From contig DJHM01000025.1 in the NCBI GenBank assembly GCA_002433075.1, positions 1-30,568 of the forward strand: a stretch of 30,568 bases of DNA, in the 5' to 3' direction. The stretch comes from Latescibacteria bacterium UBA6620. GTDB lineage: Bacteria > Latescibacterota > UBA2968. Shown here piece after piece: positions 17,149-27,327 of the stretch. Position 1 is the stretch's first letter; each line of letters opens with the position of its first letter. The translations under genes were made by a program, and so were the position numbers. The notes below the pieces were generated by a model. It was not told the DNA's origin and searched no databases. It was given only the letters and a program-made list of their open reading frames with translations.

Positions 17149-17939
17149 TCAGCTACCGGTCAGGTCACCCTGGTAGGTCAGGCCGATCGTCCACATCAGG
17201 CCCGCAGGAAAGTTCTGACCGTTGATCGACAGCCGGACGCCCGCCTCAATACGCGCAACCGAAATCCGGTCGGTACCCTGGTATCCGAATTCGCCGATCC
17301 AGAAGAATTCGTCTCCGGGGTCCCTGTCGATGGTGGCATCTTAAGCCGCATTCGGTAACCGAGATTGGCGTTGAGGTATGCCCGGAACGGCCAGAAGGAG
17401 CGCCCGACCTGAAAGATAAAGTCGAAGTCCCACTGGCCCTCGCCCGTGGGGATCAGACCCTGTTCGTTCTTGAACTCACCGGTCGGTGCCTTGAACACGA
17501 ACTTGATCTACGAGACCAACGGGGAGTCGATCAGCTTGTGCTTGAGGAAGACACGCAGGTCGCTGAACCCCGTCGATCGTCGGGCGCCCCCGAAGCCGGC
17601 TCTGAGTTCCGCATCGAGGAAGCTCTGGCGAAAGAAGGGGACTTGGACACCGACATTGAAGTTGTCCGTGACGCCGTAGAAGATATCGAGGAAAATGGCT
17701 CTGGAACTGTACTCGCCGTCGAGCCGGTAGGGGCCACGATCGCCCCTGGCGAATTCGGGTTCGGGAATGGTCTTATACTCTTCGTCCGTATGCTGTGTCA
17801 GGAAGTTGAGCTTGCTCCACAGTGTGCCTTTCGCGAAAGTCCAGGCGCCGGTGTGGACGGGCTCCGAAACCACCGCGACCAGACAGAAGAGGACGGCAAA
17901 GGCGTGCTGTCGGGACGATTAATTCGGGAGTGCTTGCAT
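17149..17939 (-). pseudogene. outer-membrane beta-barrel protein, broken
   Basis: The reconstructed product is about 260 residues of alternating beta-strand character with aromatic strand ends. ATG 17939 starts MQALPN, then TAA at 17921-17919, then a signal-peptide-like stretch HAFAVLFCLVAVVSEP. Barrel strands follow, such as FLDIFYGVTDNFNVGVQVPF and FSDLRVFLKHKL. TAG at 17510-17508 interrupts, and the same frame continues FVFKAPTGEFKNEQG and WDFDFIFQVGRSFW. One base is missing near 17338-17343. The last frame gives DEFFWIGEFGYQG and ends LTYQGDLTGS at TGA 17151-17149. The KAPTGEF motif is common in uncharacterised barrels of the transporter or porin type. With two stops and a frameshift I call it a pseudogene; the specific substrate is unknown. 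Confidence 0.7.
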
Positions 17940-17964
17940 TGGCGATCGGGCTAGGAAACAAGAA

Positions 17965-17992
17965 CGGCGTGACATCCGCAGTTGTCACGCCG
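17965..17992 (-). terminator. probable terminator downstream of the DUF3179 gene
   Basis: Perfect 10-bp stem: CGGCGTGACA (17965-17974) with TGTCACGCCG (17983-17992), 8-nt loop. Read on the minus strand it is followed by TTCTTGTTT, a T-rich tract, which suits a Rho-independent terminator for the lipoprotein gene. Confidence 0.7.
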
Positions 17993-18014
17993 TCACGATG
18001 GCCAGTAAGAATGG

Positions 18015-18049
18015 GCGGGCGCCGACCAGCCGGGGAGTCCGGCGCCCGC
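18015..18049. repeat. GC-rich hairpin next to the DUF3179 3' end
   Basis: Perfect 10-bp inverted repeat GCGGGCGCCG (18015-18024) and CGGCGCCCGC (18040-18049) with a 15-nt loop. It lies between the DUF3179 stop and the T-tailed terminator, giving two hairpins in series. No T-run adjoins it, so it may act as an mRNA-stabilising 3' structure or a backup pause site. Confidence 0.55.
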
Positions 18050-18081
18050 ACCGCGACCTGAACCAAGGCGCAGGGTCGTTT

Positions 18082-19376
18082 CTACAGGATTCCGGTGTTC
18101 TGCCAGAACGTCGCCCAGGCGAACCAGAATGCGTTGTTAGCCGGAACCTGGGTAAACCGTTTGCCTGCGTGGGGTCCTTCGATTCCTCGTCCGAGAAGAT
18201 CCCACGTCGTGCTCGTCTGGACGTCACGCAGGAGGAATGGAAAAGGCCCGGTTGTCGAATCGATTTTCTCGAACGTCGAGGTCTGACCTTCGAACTCGCG
18301 GAAGAACGAAATCGCCAGCTTTTCTTCCGCATAGTAGTTCACGACAATATACGTTTCCCCGACGGTGTCGTTGAGCACCGCCTCCTCACCCATCAGCTTG
18401 AACGGATAGGTCTTGGCGATCTCCCCGAAGCGGACACCGTGTACCATATCCTTGTTCTGGAAAATCTGGGCGGTCGGGTTTTCGGTGAGATTGGGAAACG
18501 CGCCGATGAGGGGTCGGGAGTCGGGATCGCGGTAGCTCAAGTCGGCACAGGGATAGCTTAAGTAGGTGCTTTCACTGAACTGCCGTGCCGTGAGGTTCGT
18601 CGAAGGAGAGAACCGTACCGCCTCGCTCTGGATAACGCCCACGACCGTAGAGTTGGGGAAGAGCTCTTTCCAGTATCTCCAGGTTGTTTCTACGATGGGG
18701 AGTTGGATGAGCCCGGTGTTCGTGCGTTGGCCGAACACGCCCACGCCCATCATCTGAGGATAGAGCGTCGCTACGTTCAGAGGATCTCGCCGGTCATACA
18801 TCACGAGATTGTTTTTAAAAAGAAACCTGGACACACCACACGTGAGGCGGCCGCCTTCAACCTGCCCATCGAACAGCATTCCAGTGCTCGTGAGCGGACA
18901 GAAGCTGACGACAACGGCCTGGCCCCCGACGATGTCGTTCACGATCTTGTGATACCACCCGATCTGGTGTGGATAGGCGGAGCCTCACCGTTGATAACTA
19001 CGCCCAGAACGAGTTCGTCCTCAGTGATGTAGCCGGCCGCCGCCCCCGATGCATCCACCATATCCGGATCGGTCAAAGCGGGAATCTGATCCGGATTCAC
19101 ACTCCGGAACGTGTTATCGAGGACGGTGTCGAAGCTACTGAGAAAGTTGCCGCCTGCGGTGGCCTGGCGGGCGAATTCGCTCTTGGGAACGCCGGCGAGA
19201 GTTCCTTCAACACCCGTTGGCGAGCCGCTGCCCGACCCGCCATCGCCCGGGACACCACCGCCCGACCCGGAACCTCCACCACCAACGAAGGATCCTGTGG
19301 GGGACGAGTCGCCGCCACAAGCGGAGATCGTCAGGGTGAGAAGGAGAATGGCGAGTCTGTTATGCATACCTGTCAT
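18082..19376 (-). pseudogene. DUF3179 lipoprotein, frameshifted
   Basis: Secreted lipoprotein of about 430 residues in reconstruction. ATG 19376 (or 19367) starts a lipoprotein signal ending LTISACGG, then a Gly/Ser-rich linker. The DUF3179 domain opens with DPDMVDASGAAAGYITEDEL and LGVVINGEA. Near 18976-18982 one base is missing; the downstream frame reads AYPHQIGWYHKIVNDIVGG and goes on to VVSFCPLTSTGMLFD, SRFLFKNNLVMYDRR and a long C-terminal part ending at TAG 18084-18082. DUF3179 has no established function known to me; the CPL motif around a Cys is its hallmark. One indel separates this from an intact gene, so a sequencing error cannot be excluded. Two hairpins follow the stop. Confidence 0.8.
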
Positions 19377-19692
19377 CGGCGTCTACACTCCCTGTCCCGG
19401 CAGTCGACGGGGTCCGGTTTCTCAGTTCGTTCTCCGGAAAGGTGTGTGCCGGTGGAGTCTTCTTGATTCGAATGTTGCGTAAATCATTGATTTACAGAAT
19501 CCTATGAAATACTTTCGTCATTGAAAATGTGGGTCTTTGGGTTACGAAATTGCGATGGGAGGACGGTCGCTATTTCGCTTCCGTGAGAATTTGGATGCGG
19601 GCGACCGGGTCTCGAGGCGTCGGCTTGCTCGCGCATTCTGGAGTTGCTACATTTCCCCATTCGACGCTCCTTTTCCACCCTGAGGATGAGAA
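19377..19692. other. divergent intergenic region between the DUF3179 gene and uvrB
   Basis: 316-nt stretch with no gene I can support. It is more AT-rich than its surroundings at 19470-19560 and holds the inverted repeat listed separately. A weak promoter-like pair TTGATT (19488-19493) and TACTTT (19510-19515) with a 16-nt spacer points toward uvrB. No LexA-type CTGT-N8-ACAG box is visible. Confidence 0.5.
19479..19495. promoter_or_regulatory. operator-like inverted repeat upstream of uvrB
   Basis: GTAAATCA (19479-19486), one central T, then TGATTTAC (19488-19495): perfect 8-bp arms around a single base. The right arm overlaps the candidate -35 TTGATT, the placement expected of a repressor site. 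The binding protein is unknown. Confidence 0.45.
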
Positions 19693-21677
19693 ATGGCGAA
19701 ACCTCTGGAGGTTCAAGCCCCCTTCGAGGCATCCGGAGACCAACCACAGGCCATCGCGGAGCTGGTGGATGGTGTTGAACGTGGTCTGAAGCACCAGACA
19801 TTGCTGGGAGCGACGGGGACCGGTAAGACGTTCACGATGTCCAAGGTCATTGAAGAGCTCCAGCGCCCCGCCCTTGTCATCTCCCACAACAAGACTCTGG
19901 CGGCTCAGCTGTACGGCGAGTTCAAGTCATTCTTCCCGAACAACGCCGTCGAATACTTCATCTCCTATTACGACTACTATCAACCCGAGGCGTACAAGCC
20001 GGTGACGGATACGTATATCGAGAAGGAAGTCGATATCAACGAGGAGATCACTCGACTTCGTCTCCGTGCCACCAGTGCGCTTCAGTCGAGGCGCGATGTG
20101 ATCATCGTGGCGAGCGTCTCCTGCATCTACGGGATTGGGAATCCGGACGAGTACGAAAAACTCCACGTAAAGCTCGAAAAAGGGGTGGAGATCGACAGAG
20201 ACGAACTTCTCAGGCGGCTCGTCGATATCCACTTTGTGAGGAACGACATCTCGTTCGATGCAGGGTCGTTCCGCGTCAGGGGAGATGTGGTAGAAGTCAG
20301 ACCGATGGAGCAAGACCAGGCCGTCCGAATCGAGTTCTGGGGAGACGAGGTCGAAGCGCTGTCGATCGTGAACGTGTTGACCGGAGAGGTGATCGAAGAG
20401 ACGGATGAGATGTCGATCTTCCCGGCTAAACATTTCGTGACCTCCGGGGATCGCATCGAACGAGCCATCCTTGACATCGAAGTCGACCTGGCCAAACGGC
20501 TGGAGGCCTTTCGAGACGAAGGCAAGCTGCTGGAGGCTCAGCGAATCGAGACGCGCACCCGATACGACATCGAAATGATGCGCGAAATCGGATTTTGCCC
20601 GGGGATCGAGAACTACTCACGCTATATCGACGGTCGGCAGCCGGGTCAGCCACCCTACGTTTTACTCGACTTTTTCCCGGACGACTACCTTCTGATCATC
20701 GACGAATCGCACGTGACGATCCCGCAGGTCCGAGCGATGTGGCGCGGGGACCGAACTCGGAAGGAAACGCTTGTCGAGCACGGTTTTCGGCTTCCGGCTG
20801 CGCTCGACAATCGACCTCTTTACTTCGAAGAGTTCGAAAACAAGGTCAAGCAGGTCGTTTTCCTGTCCGCGACGCCCGCGGACTACGAGTTGGAGATTTG
20901 CGAGGGAGTCGTCGTCGAGCAGGTGATCCGCCCGACAGGCTTACTGGATCCGGAAGTCGAAGTTCGACCCGTGCGTGGCCAGGTGGACGATGTGGTCGAG
21001 GAGGTAAAGGTCAGGGCCGACCGGAAAGAAAGGGTCCTGATTACGACCTTGACGAAACGGATGGCTGAGGATCTGTCAGATTACTTCCGCGACATCGGCA
21101 TCCGAGCCCGCTATATGCACTCGGAGATCGACACCCTGGATCGGGTGGACATCATTCGAGACTTGCGGCTCGGAAAGTTCGACGTGCTGGTGGGGGTCAA
21201 TCTCCTGCGAGAGGGTCTGGATATGCCGGAAGTTTCACTCGTGGCCATTCTGGACGCGGACAAGGAAGGATACCTCCGATCGGAGCGGTCTCTGATCCAG
21301 ACGCTGGGCCGCGCCGCCCGCAACGCAGATGGGCGGTGCATTATGTATGCGGACAAGGTTACCGATTCGATGAAACGCGCGATCGACGAAACGAACCGCC
21401 GCCGACAGATCCAGGCGGAGTATAACACAGAGCACGGGATCGTTCCGCAGACGGTCTACAAGACCGAAGAGGAAATCCTGAGCGCTACCCGGGTGACGGA
21501 TGACGCGAAGGTCGATGAGGTGGCGGAGCCGGAGCCCGTTTACGAGGGCGGAGGGGACCCGTCAGAGACGATCGCCGAACTCGAGAAAAAAATGGGCGAT
21601 GCAGCAACCGCACTCGATTTCGAACAGGCAGCTCGATACAGAGATCAGATCGTGAAAATTAAGGAAACCCTGGTGCA

Positions 21678-21681
<4 letters not shown>
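19693..21681 (+). CDS. uvrB: excinuclease ABC subunit UvrB
   Basis: DNA-damage recognition helicase of nucleotide excision repair; works with UvrA and UvrC. The 662-residue product has Walker A GATGTGKT (39-46), the strand-separating beta-hairpin motif YYDYYQPEAY (92-101), Walker B IIDESHV and the helicase motifs VFLSATPADYE, GVNLLREGLDMPEV and QTLGRAARNADG. The C-terminal UVR domain EKKMGDAATALDFEQAARYR binds UvrC. Length is normal. AGGA stands 10 nt before ATG 19693. It heads a three-gene run: nadC overlaps its stop by 4 nt. Intact over almost 2 kb. Confidence 0.98.
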
Positions 21682-22564
<883 letters not shown>

Positions 22565-22565
<1 letters not shown>

Positions 22566-25207
22566 TGCGACGTAAAATGTTCGTCGGGATGTCGATCTGG
22601 CTGTGCCTGTTGCTTACTGCGACACTGGGCGTGTGCGCGGTGCCCAAGGCCGCATTGGATCTGACTCGCGAAGCGCTTGCGGATTCGGCCGATGCGTTGG
22701 CCGCGTTCGAGTCCGCTGTGATGGAAGACTCTCAATCGGCGGCGGATGTCTGGAAAGCCCGGAACCCTCTGGTGTACCGGTATTACTTCGGTCATCTCGG
22801 CGGTAAGCGAAGATACACGGCGACCGATGCGTACTTCGATCGATGGCCCAGGATTCCCGACCTGTTCAAGCTCAACACGGATCCGTGGCCGAGCGAGACG
22901 TTGGATGGCGCAGTCGCGTTCACCGCAGGCCTTGTCGATCGATTGCCGGACGACGCGATGGCCTATTGTGCACACGGATACACACTCCTCGAGCGAGGGC
23001 AGTTCGAGGAAGCCGACGCCGCTTTCTTGGAGGCGCTCAAACGCGACCGACAGCTCGCCGAAGCCCGAAACGGGCGCGGTCTGGCAATCCTGCGAAGGCC
23101 GAAGCAGGGGGCACGAGGGATGGGGCTGATCCAGGAGGCCTTCACGATGGATCCGGAATACGCGAACGCAGTCTACTCGCTTGCCATTGGCCACGTCGCA
23201 CTCCGGACCCTCGACATCGAACGGTGGTTCGGCGAGGCTCTGAAGCGACAGCCAAACCACCCCGATGCCTGGTTCAAGCTTGGCGCTTACCACGAGGCGG
23301 GTTTAATCATCGAGAAGGATCCCGATCTCTTGCAAGCGACCGAAGCCTACCAGAAGCAGGTGGACGTTAATCCAGACCACATCAAGGCCTGGTTTCAACT
23401 GGGGAGTGTGTTGCTGAAGAGCGGGAGTCCAGGCGAAGCGATCGCGATGTGGGAACGCCTGATGGAGGAGCGTCCGGCCTTCAGACAGGAGTACCTGCCC
23501 TTGCTCCTGAAGGCGTATCAAAAGTCGGGGTTCGCCGACAAGGCTGAAAAGGTCGCAGAGGAATACATCGACGGGCTCGACCGTGACACGCAAGAGTTGT
23601 TCACAGATCTCAGCCTGATCGCGACGTCAGAGGAACGGGCGGAATATGAAGCTCTGGATCGCTTCGACCGCCTTGTCTACGCTCGACATTTCTGGCAGAA
23701 GCGGGATCCTACACCAGCGACGAAGGCCAACGAGCGAAAAGTCGAGCACTACCGGCGCGTAATCTACGCTCGGCAGGAGTACTCGAGTGCCAAGGAACCC
23801 TGGGATCGACGGGGCGAGATCTACATCCGCTACGGGGAGCCACGGCACAAGAGCCGGTCAGAAAGCATCCGGTTCGAGTTCACCGAAGATGTGGTCCGGA
23901 CGAAGGAACGGCTGCTGCGCGGGCTCCCGGTTTCGGCGAGACGGGAGATCCTCGACTTGATCCGACGGTGGCGAACCTCCTCGCGAGATATCAACGACGA
24001 GACCGGTGGATCCTCCGATTTCGAATCGATCGACTTCGAGTTGAACCAGACCCGGAGCCAGGATGGAACGGACGCGGGGGCGGGAGATCGAAGGAACATC
24101 GAACGGGTTTTTACGTCCGCGACGCCGACGACGATGCGAGATCGGCAGGACGTGGCAACGATCCGGGGTTTTCCTCTGTTTCCGGTCGAGGGCACACGTC
24201 CCTGGGAATACTGGATCTATCCGCAAGTCAACGGGGGCATAGAGATTGTGTTCCAGGCGATGTTCGATGGTGCGCCGTTCGACTTTCCGATTCCTCCGCA
24301 GGATCGCGGGAGGGGGAACGACCTGCTGTGGGCTCAGCGGAGTCCGGAGAACGTGGTCGTATCGGCAGTCAAACGGCAGAGCGATGTGTTCGAGGATGAA
24401 ACGGCTATTCTTGAACTGTGGCTCGATCAAGCAGACTTCCTGGGTGACGGGAGGAACTCGAGACTCGAACTTTACTTCGCGGTACCGATGGACGAACTGG
24501 TTCCGGTCAAATTGGATACGGGTAGGCTCCAGAGAGGGGTGGCCGTGTTCGATACGACCTGGCGCGCGAAATTTCAGGTCATTGATACGGTTCGGTACGT
24601 CAAAACTGAAATGGCGAGCGGGTTCGTGATCAGCGAGTCGGCGCTCGAACTCCCCCCGGGCGACTACATTGTGGGTTCACAGTTCAGAGATCTCGGAAGT
24701 GGGGGTTACGGGTCTCAATTCAAACGACTCCACGTTGAGCCCTACGGAGTTGGTGACCTGGGCCTGAGCGACATCGAAGTCGCCACGGAGATTTTCGAAG
24801 ACTACGACGAGGCTTTCAAGAGTGGACTGGGGGTCATCCCGAACCCGACCCACATCTTCACCCACGAAAAGCCGATGCACATCTATTACGAGGTCTACAA
24901 CCTCAAGAAGGATGAGTTCGGCCAGACCCGGTATCAGGTGACCTATCTGATCGAGCCGCTCGAAGAGAAAAGGAAGTTCTTCGGCCAGGTGATCCGGTCG
25001 ATTGGGAAAGTGATTAAAGAAGACCGCGACGAGTCGGTTACGATCTCGACTGAGCAGGCTGGCTACCGTGAAGACCAGACCGAGTTTCTCGAACTTGACG
25101 TGAGCAAGTCGCAGGAGGGGGAATTCCGTCTCAGCGTGTCTGTCACGGATTTAGTTGCCCAGAACACTAAAACCAAGGAAACCCGGTTCCGAGTGATCAG
25201 ACCGTAG
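22565..25207 (+). CDS. secreted TPR protein with GWxTD domain
   Basis: Product of about 880 residues, exported by an N-terminal signal peptide (MRRKMFVGMSIWLCLLL, then VCA). The first half holds several TPR-like repeats, for example AHGYTLLERGQFEEADAAFL and DAWFKLGAYHEAG, then AWFQLGSVLLKSGSPGEAIA. Next comes a GWxTD-type domain: LVYARHFWQKRDPTPATKAN, HYRRVIYARQEY, EPWDRRGEIYIRYGEPRHK. The name motif itself is replaced by EPWDRRG. The C-terminal half is beta-rich. The domain is typical of FCB and Acidobacteriota genomes and has no proven function. ATG 22565 overlaps the nadC stop by one base (TGATG); GTG 22562 is an alternative start. It ends with TAG before a perfect palindrome. Confidence 0.85.
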
Positions 25208-25259
25208 GTTTCCGTCCTGCATTCGTCGCCAACTTCCGAACCCTCCTGTCGTCCTGAAA

Positions 25260-25287
25260 TCTAGAGTGGCCCCGGGGCCACTCTAGA
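25260..25287. terminator. perfect 28-nt palindrome, probable terminator
   Basis: Left arm TCTAGAGTGGCCCC (25260-25273) is followed directly by its exact reverse complement (25274-25287). As RNA it folds into a very stable hairpin with a minimal loop. It lies 52 nt after the GWxTD stop. The sequence after it is C-rich and not T-rich, so it is not a classic Rho-independent terminator; a dyad binding site is the alternative. Confidence 0.6.
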
Positions 25288-25334
25288 CCCCCTCGTGTTG
25301 GCCATTCTTTCGATTGCGATGTCACGCGCCGAAC

Positions 25335-25342
25335 TTTAGAAT
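25335..25342 (+). promoter_or_regulatory. possible -10 element of the RuBisCO-like gene cluster
   Basis: TTTAGAAT lies about 40 nt before the preferred start of the lactonase-like gene. The same core TAGAAT occurs 40 nt before the sulfatase start. There is no clear -35 box, so confidence is low. Confidence 0.25.
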
Positions 25343-25380
25343 GGGCATCCGTTCCGATCGTGCCCACGCCGGAGACATTC

Positions 25381-27309
25381 GTGCCGTCAGAAAACCAGTA
25401 TCTCAGCGGTTCATCGGGACCGCCAGCCGAAAGGATCGACCTCAGGGCCGGCCCGCTGTCGATGGTGTTCGAGCCCCGGGGCGCCTTCCTCCGCTACGTT
25501 TGCCTGGGAGACAAAGAGATCCTCCGGGGTCTGTATTCCGCGGTGAGGGATCGGAACTGGGACACGATTCTGCCTGTCGTTTCGGACGTTGACATCGAGT
25601 TTGACAAGGACGCATTCCGGATCGGCTTTGACGTTTCCTGTCGCGAAAGAGAAGTCGACTTCGGATGGCGCGGTGGTCTTACGGGGGAGCCTGACGGGAC
25701 CGTGACTTACGAGATGGAGGGGGATGCTCGATCCGATTTCGAGCGGAACCGAATCGGGTTCTGCGTGCTGCACGCGCCGACGTCCGTCGCAGGCCGGGCG
25801 TGTCTTGTAGAGAAGGTGGACGGATCGATTGAAGAAGGGGTCTACCCCGTTCTGATCTCTCCTCATCAGCCTTTCTTCGATATGAAGTCGATTTCCCACG
25901 AGGTAGGCCCGGGGGTCCGGGCGACCGTTCGTTTCGAGGGTGATGTGTTCGAGATGGAGGATCAACGGAACTGGACGGACGCGTCCTACAAGACGTATTG
26001 CACTCCCCTTGCAGAGCCCTTTCCGGTCTCGGTGAGGGCGGGCGATCGCGTCGAACAGTCCGTTACGATCGGACTGGAGGGAGAGATCCCGGAGGCCGTA
26101 ACTCCCAGTCGTGCTTCGACGGTGACTGTGTCGATGGCGGAACCGTGTCCGGCACCTGCGATCGGGGTGGCCTCTTCGGGCGATCCGCTGACGGAGACCG
26201 AAGTCGAACGACTGCGACGACTCCATCTGTCGCACCTCCGGGTCGACGTACACCTGGCCGGAGCTTCCTGGGAGCGGGAACTGGCTGAAGCCGCCTCTCA
26301 AGCAGGGGTGCTCGACGTGCATCTGGAGGTTGCCCTGTTCGTGAGTGATGCGGCGCGCGCGGAGCTGTCGTCTTTTGTTCGAGCAGCCAAGGGACTGCGG
26401 GTGGTGAGATGGCTGCTGTTTCACGTCGCCGAGACGACCACGTCCGAACCCTGGCTGGAGCTGGCCCGTGAGATCCTTCCCCAGGGTATCCCGATCGTGG
26501 CGGGTACGAATGCGTACTTCACGGAGCTGAACAGAAACCGCCCCCCCGAGGATTCGTGCGACGGTGTCTGTTACTCTCTGAATCCGCAGGTTCACGCGTT
26601 CGATGACGTGTCGATGATGGAGACGCTCGAAGCCCAGGCCTGGACGGTTGAGAGCGCCCGTGCGTTCAGTGGAGATCGGCCGCTCCACATCACTCCGGTA
26701 ACGTTGCGTCCACGGTTCAACCCGAACGCAACCGGTCCTGAACCGGAACTGCCGCCCGGTCAACTCCCTTCCACCGTCGACGTGAGACAGATGTCGCTGC
26801 TGGGGGCTGCGTGGATGCTCGGAAGTCTGGCATCCCTGATGGCGGCTGACACCGCGAGCCTGACCTACTTTGAAACGGTCGGATGGCGCGGCCTGATGGA
26901 GCGAGAGACGGGCTCGGGTTCGGAAGCCTTCCCTTCTTTGCCGGGTGGGGTGTTTCCGATGTATCACGTCCTGGCCTGGGTAGGCGGAATGCGGGGCGGA
27001 GAGGTGGCACAGAGCGAGTCGAACAGCCCCCTGAAGGTGCAGGCCCTGACGCTCCACAAAGAGGGGTGGATTCGAATTCTGTTAGCGAATGTGACCGACG
27101 CGGCCCAGCAGGTGAGCGTTTCGTGCTTGGAACTGTTGGGCACCGTTCGCGTGGAGACGCTCGATCGGACCTCGGTCGAGCAGGCGACGAACGATCCCCG
27201 CGGGTTCAGAGGCAGCAAAGACATCGTCGAGATCGAACCGGAAGACGGCTGCCTGCAGGTGAATCTGGAGCCCTACGCGGTTGCCTGCATCAAAGGCCTG
27301 ATCGCGTGA
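25381..27309 (+). CDS. large protein resembling D-apionate lactonase (ApnL-like)
   Basis: Product of 642 residues, no signal peptide. The N-terminal half reads RIDLRAGPLSMVFEPRGAFL, GDKEILRGLYSAVRDRNWDT, RNRIGFCVLH, then EMEDQRNWTDASYKTYCTPL. From memory these segments match a large cytosolic family that includes D-apionate lactonase; I cannot run a search to prove it. The C-terminal half looks like a barrel of glycoside-hydrolase type (HLRVDVHLAGASWE, then GIPIVAGTNAYFTELNRNRP). The reaction would open D-apiono-lactone to D-apionate. I prefer GTG 25381 because GGAG stands 6 nt upstream; the frame is open from GTG 25360. A RuBisCO-like gene follows after 18 nt, the partner expected in known D-apionate pathways. 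The assignment is inference. Confidence 0.55.
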   Translation: MPSENQYLSGSSGPPAERIDLRAGPLSMVFEPRGAFLRYVCLGDKEILRGLYSAVRDRNWDTILPVVSDVDIEFDKDAFRIGFDVSCREREVDFGWRGGLTGEPDGTVTYEMEGDARSDFERNRIGFCVLHAPTSVAGRACLVEKVDGSIEEGVYPVLISPHQPFFDMKSISHEVGPGVRATVRFEGDVFEMEDQRNWTDASYKTYCTPLAEPFPVSVRAGDRVEQSVTIGLEGEIPEAVTPSRASTVTVSMAEPCPAPAIGVASSGDPLTETEVERLRRLHLSHLRVDVHLAGASWERELAEAASQAGVLDVHLEVALFVSDAARAELSSFVRAAKGLRVVRWLLFHVAETTTSEPWLELAREILPQGIPIVAGTNAYFTELNRNRPPEDSCDGVCYSLNPQVHAFDDVSMMETLEAQAWTVESARAFSGDRPLHITPVTLRPRFNPNATGPEPELPPGQLPSTVDVRQMSLLGAAWMLGSLASLMAADTASLTYFETVGWRGLMERETGSGSEAFPSLPGGVFPMYHVLAWVGGMRGGEVAQSESNSPLKVQALTLHKEGWIRILLANVTDAAQQVSVSCLELLGTVRVETLDRTSVEQATNDPRGFRGSKDIVEIEPEDGCLQVNLEPYAVACIKGLIA

Positions 27310-27327
27310 TGGAGAGAAGGAGAGCGA

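Noticed and set aside
19377..19692. SOS box or small RNA gene in the uvrB upstream gap
   Set aside because: No LexA-type box of either known form and no strong promoter plus terminator pair; only the short inverted repeat is supported.
25411..27057. 548-codon open frame on the minus strand
   Set aside because: Antisense to the lactonase-like gene. It is Arg/His-rich with no domain, a frequent artefact in GC-rich coding sequence.
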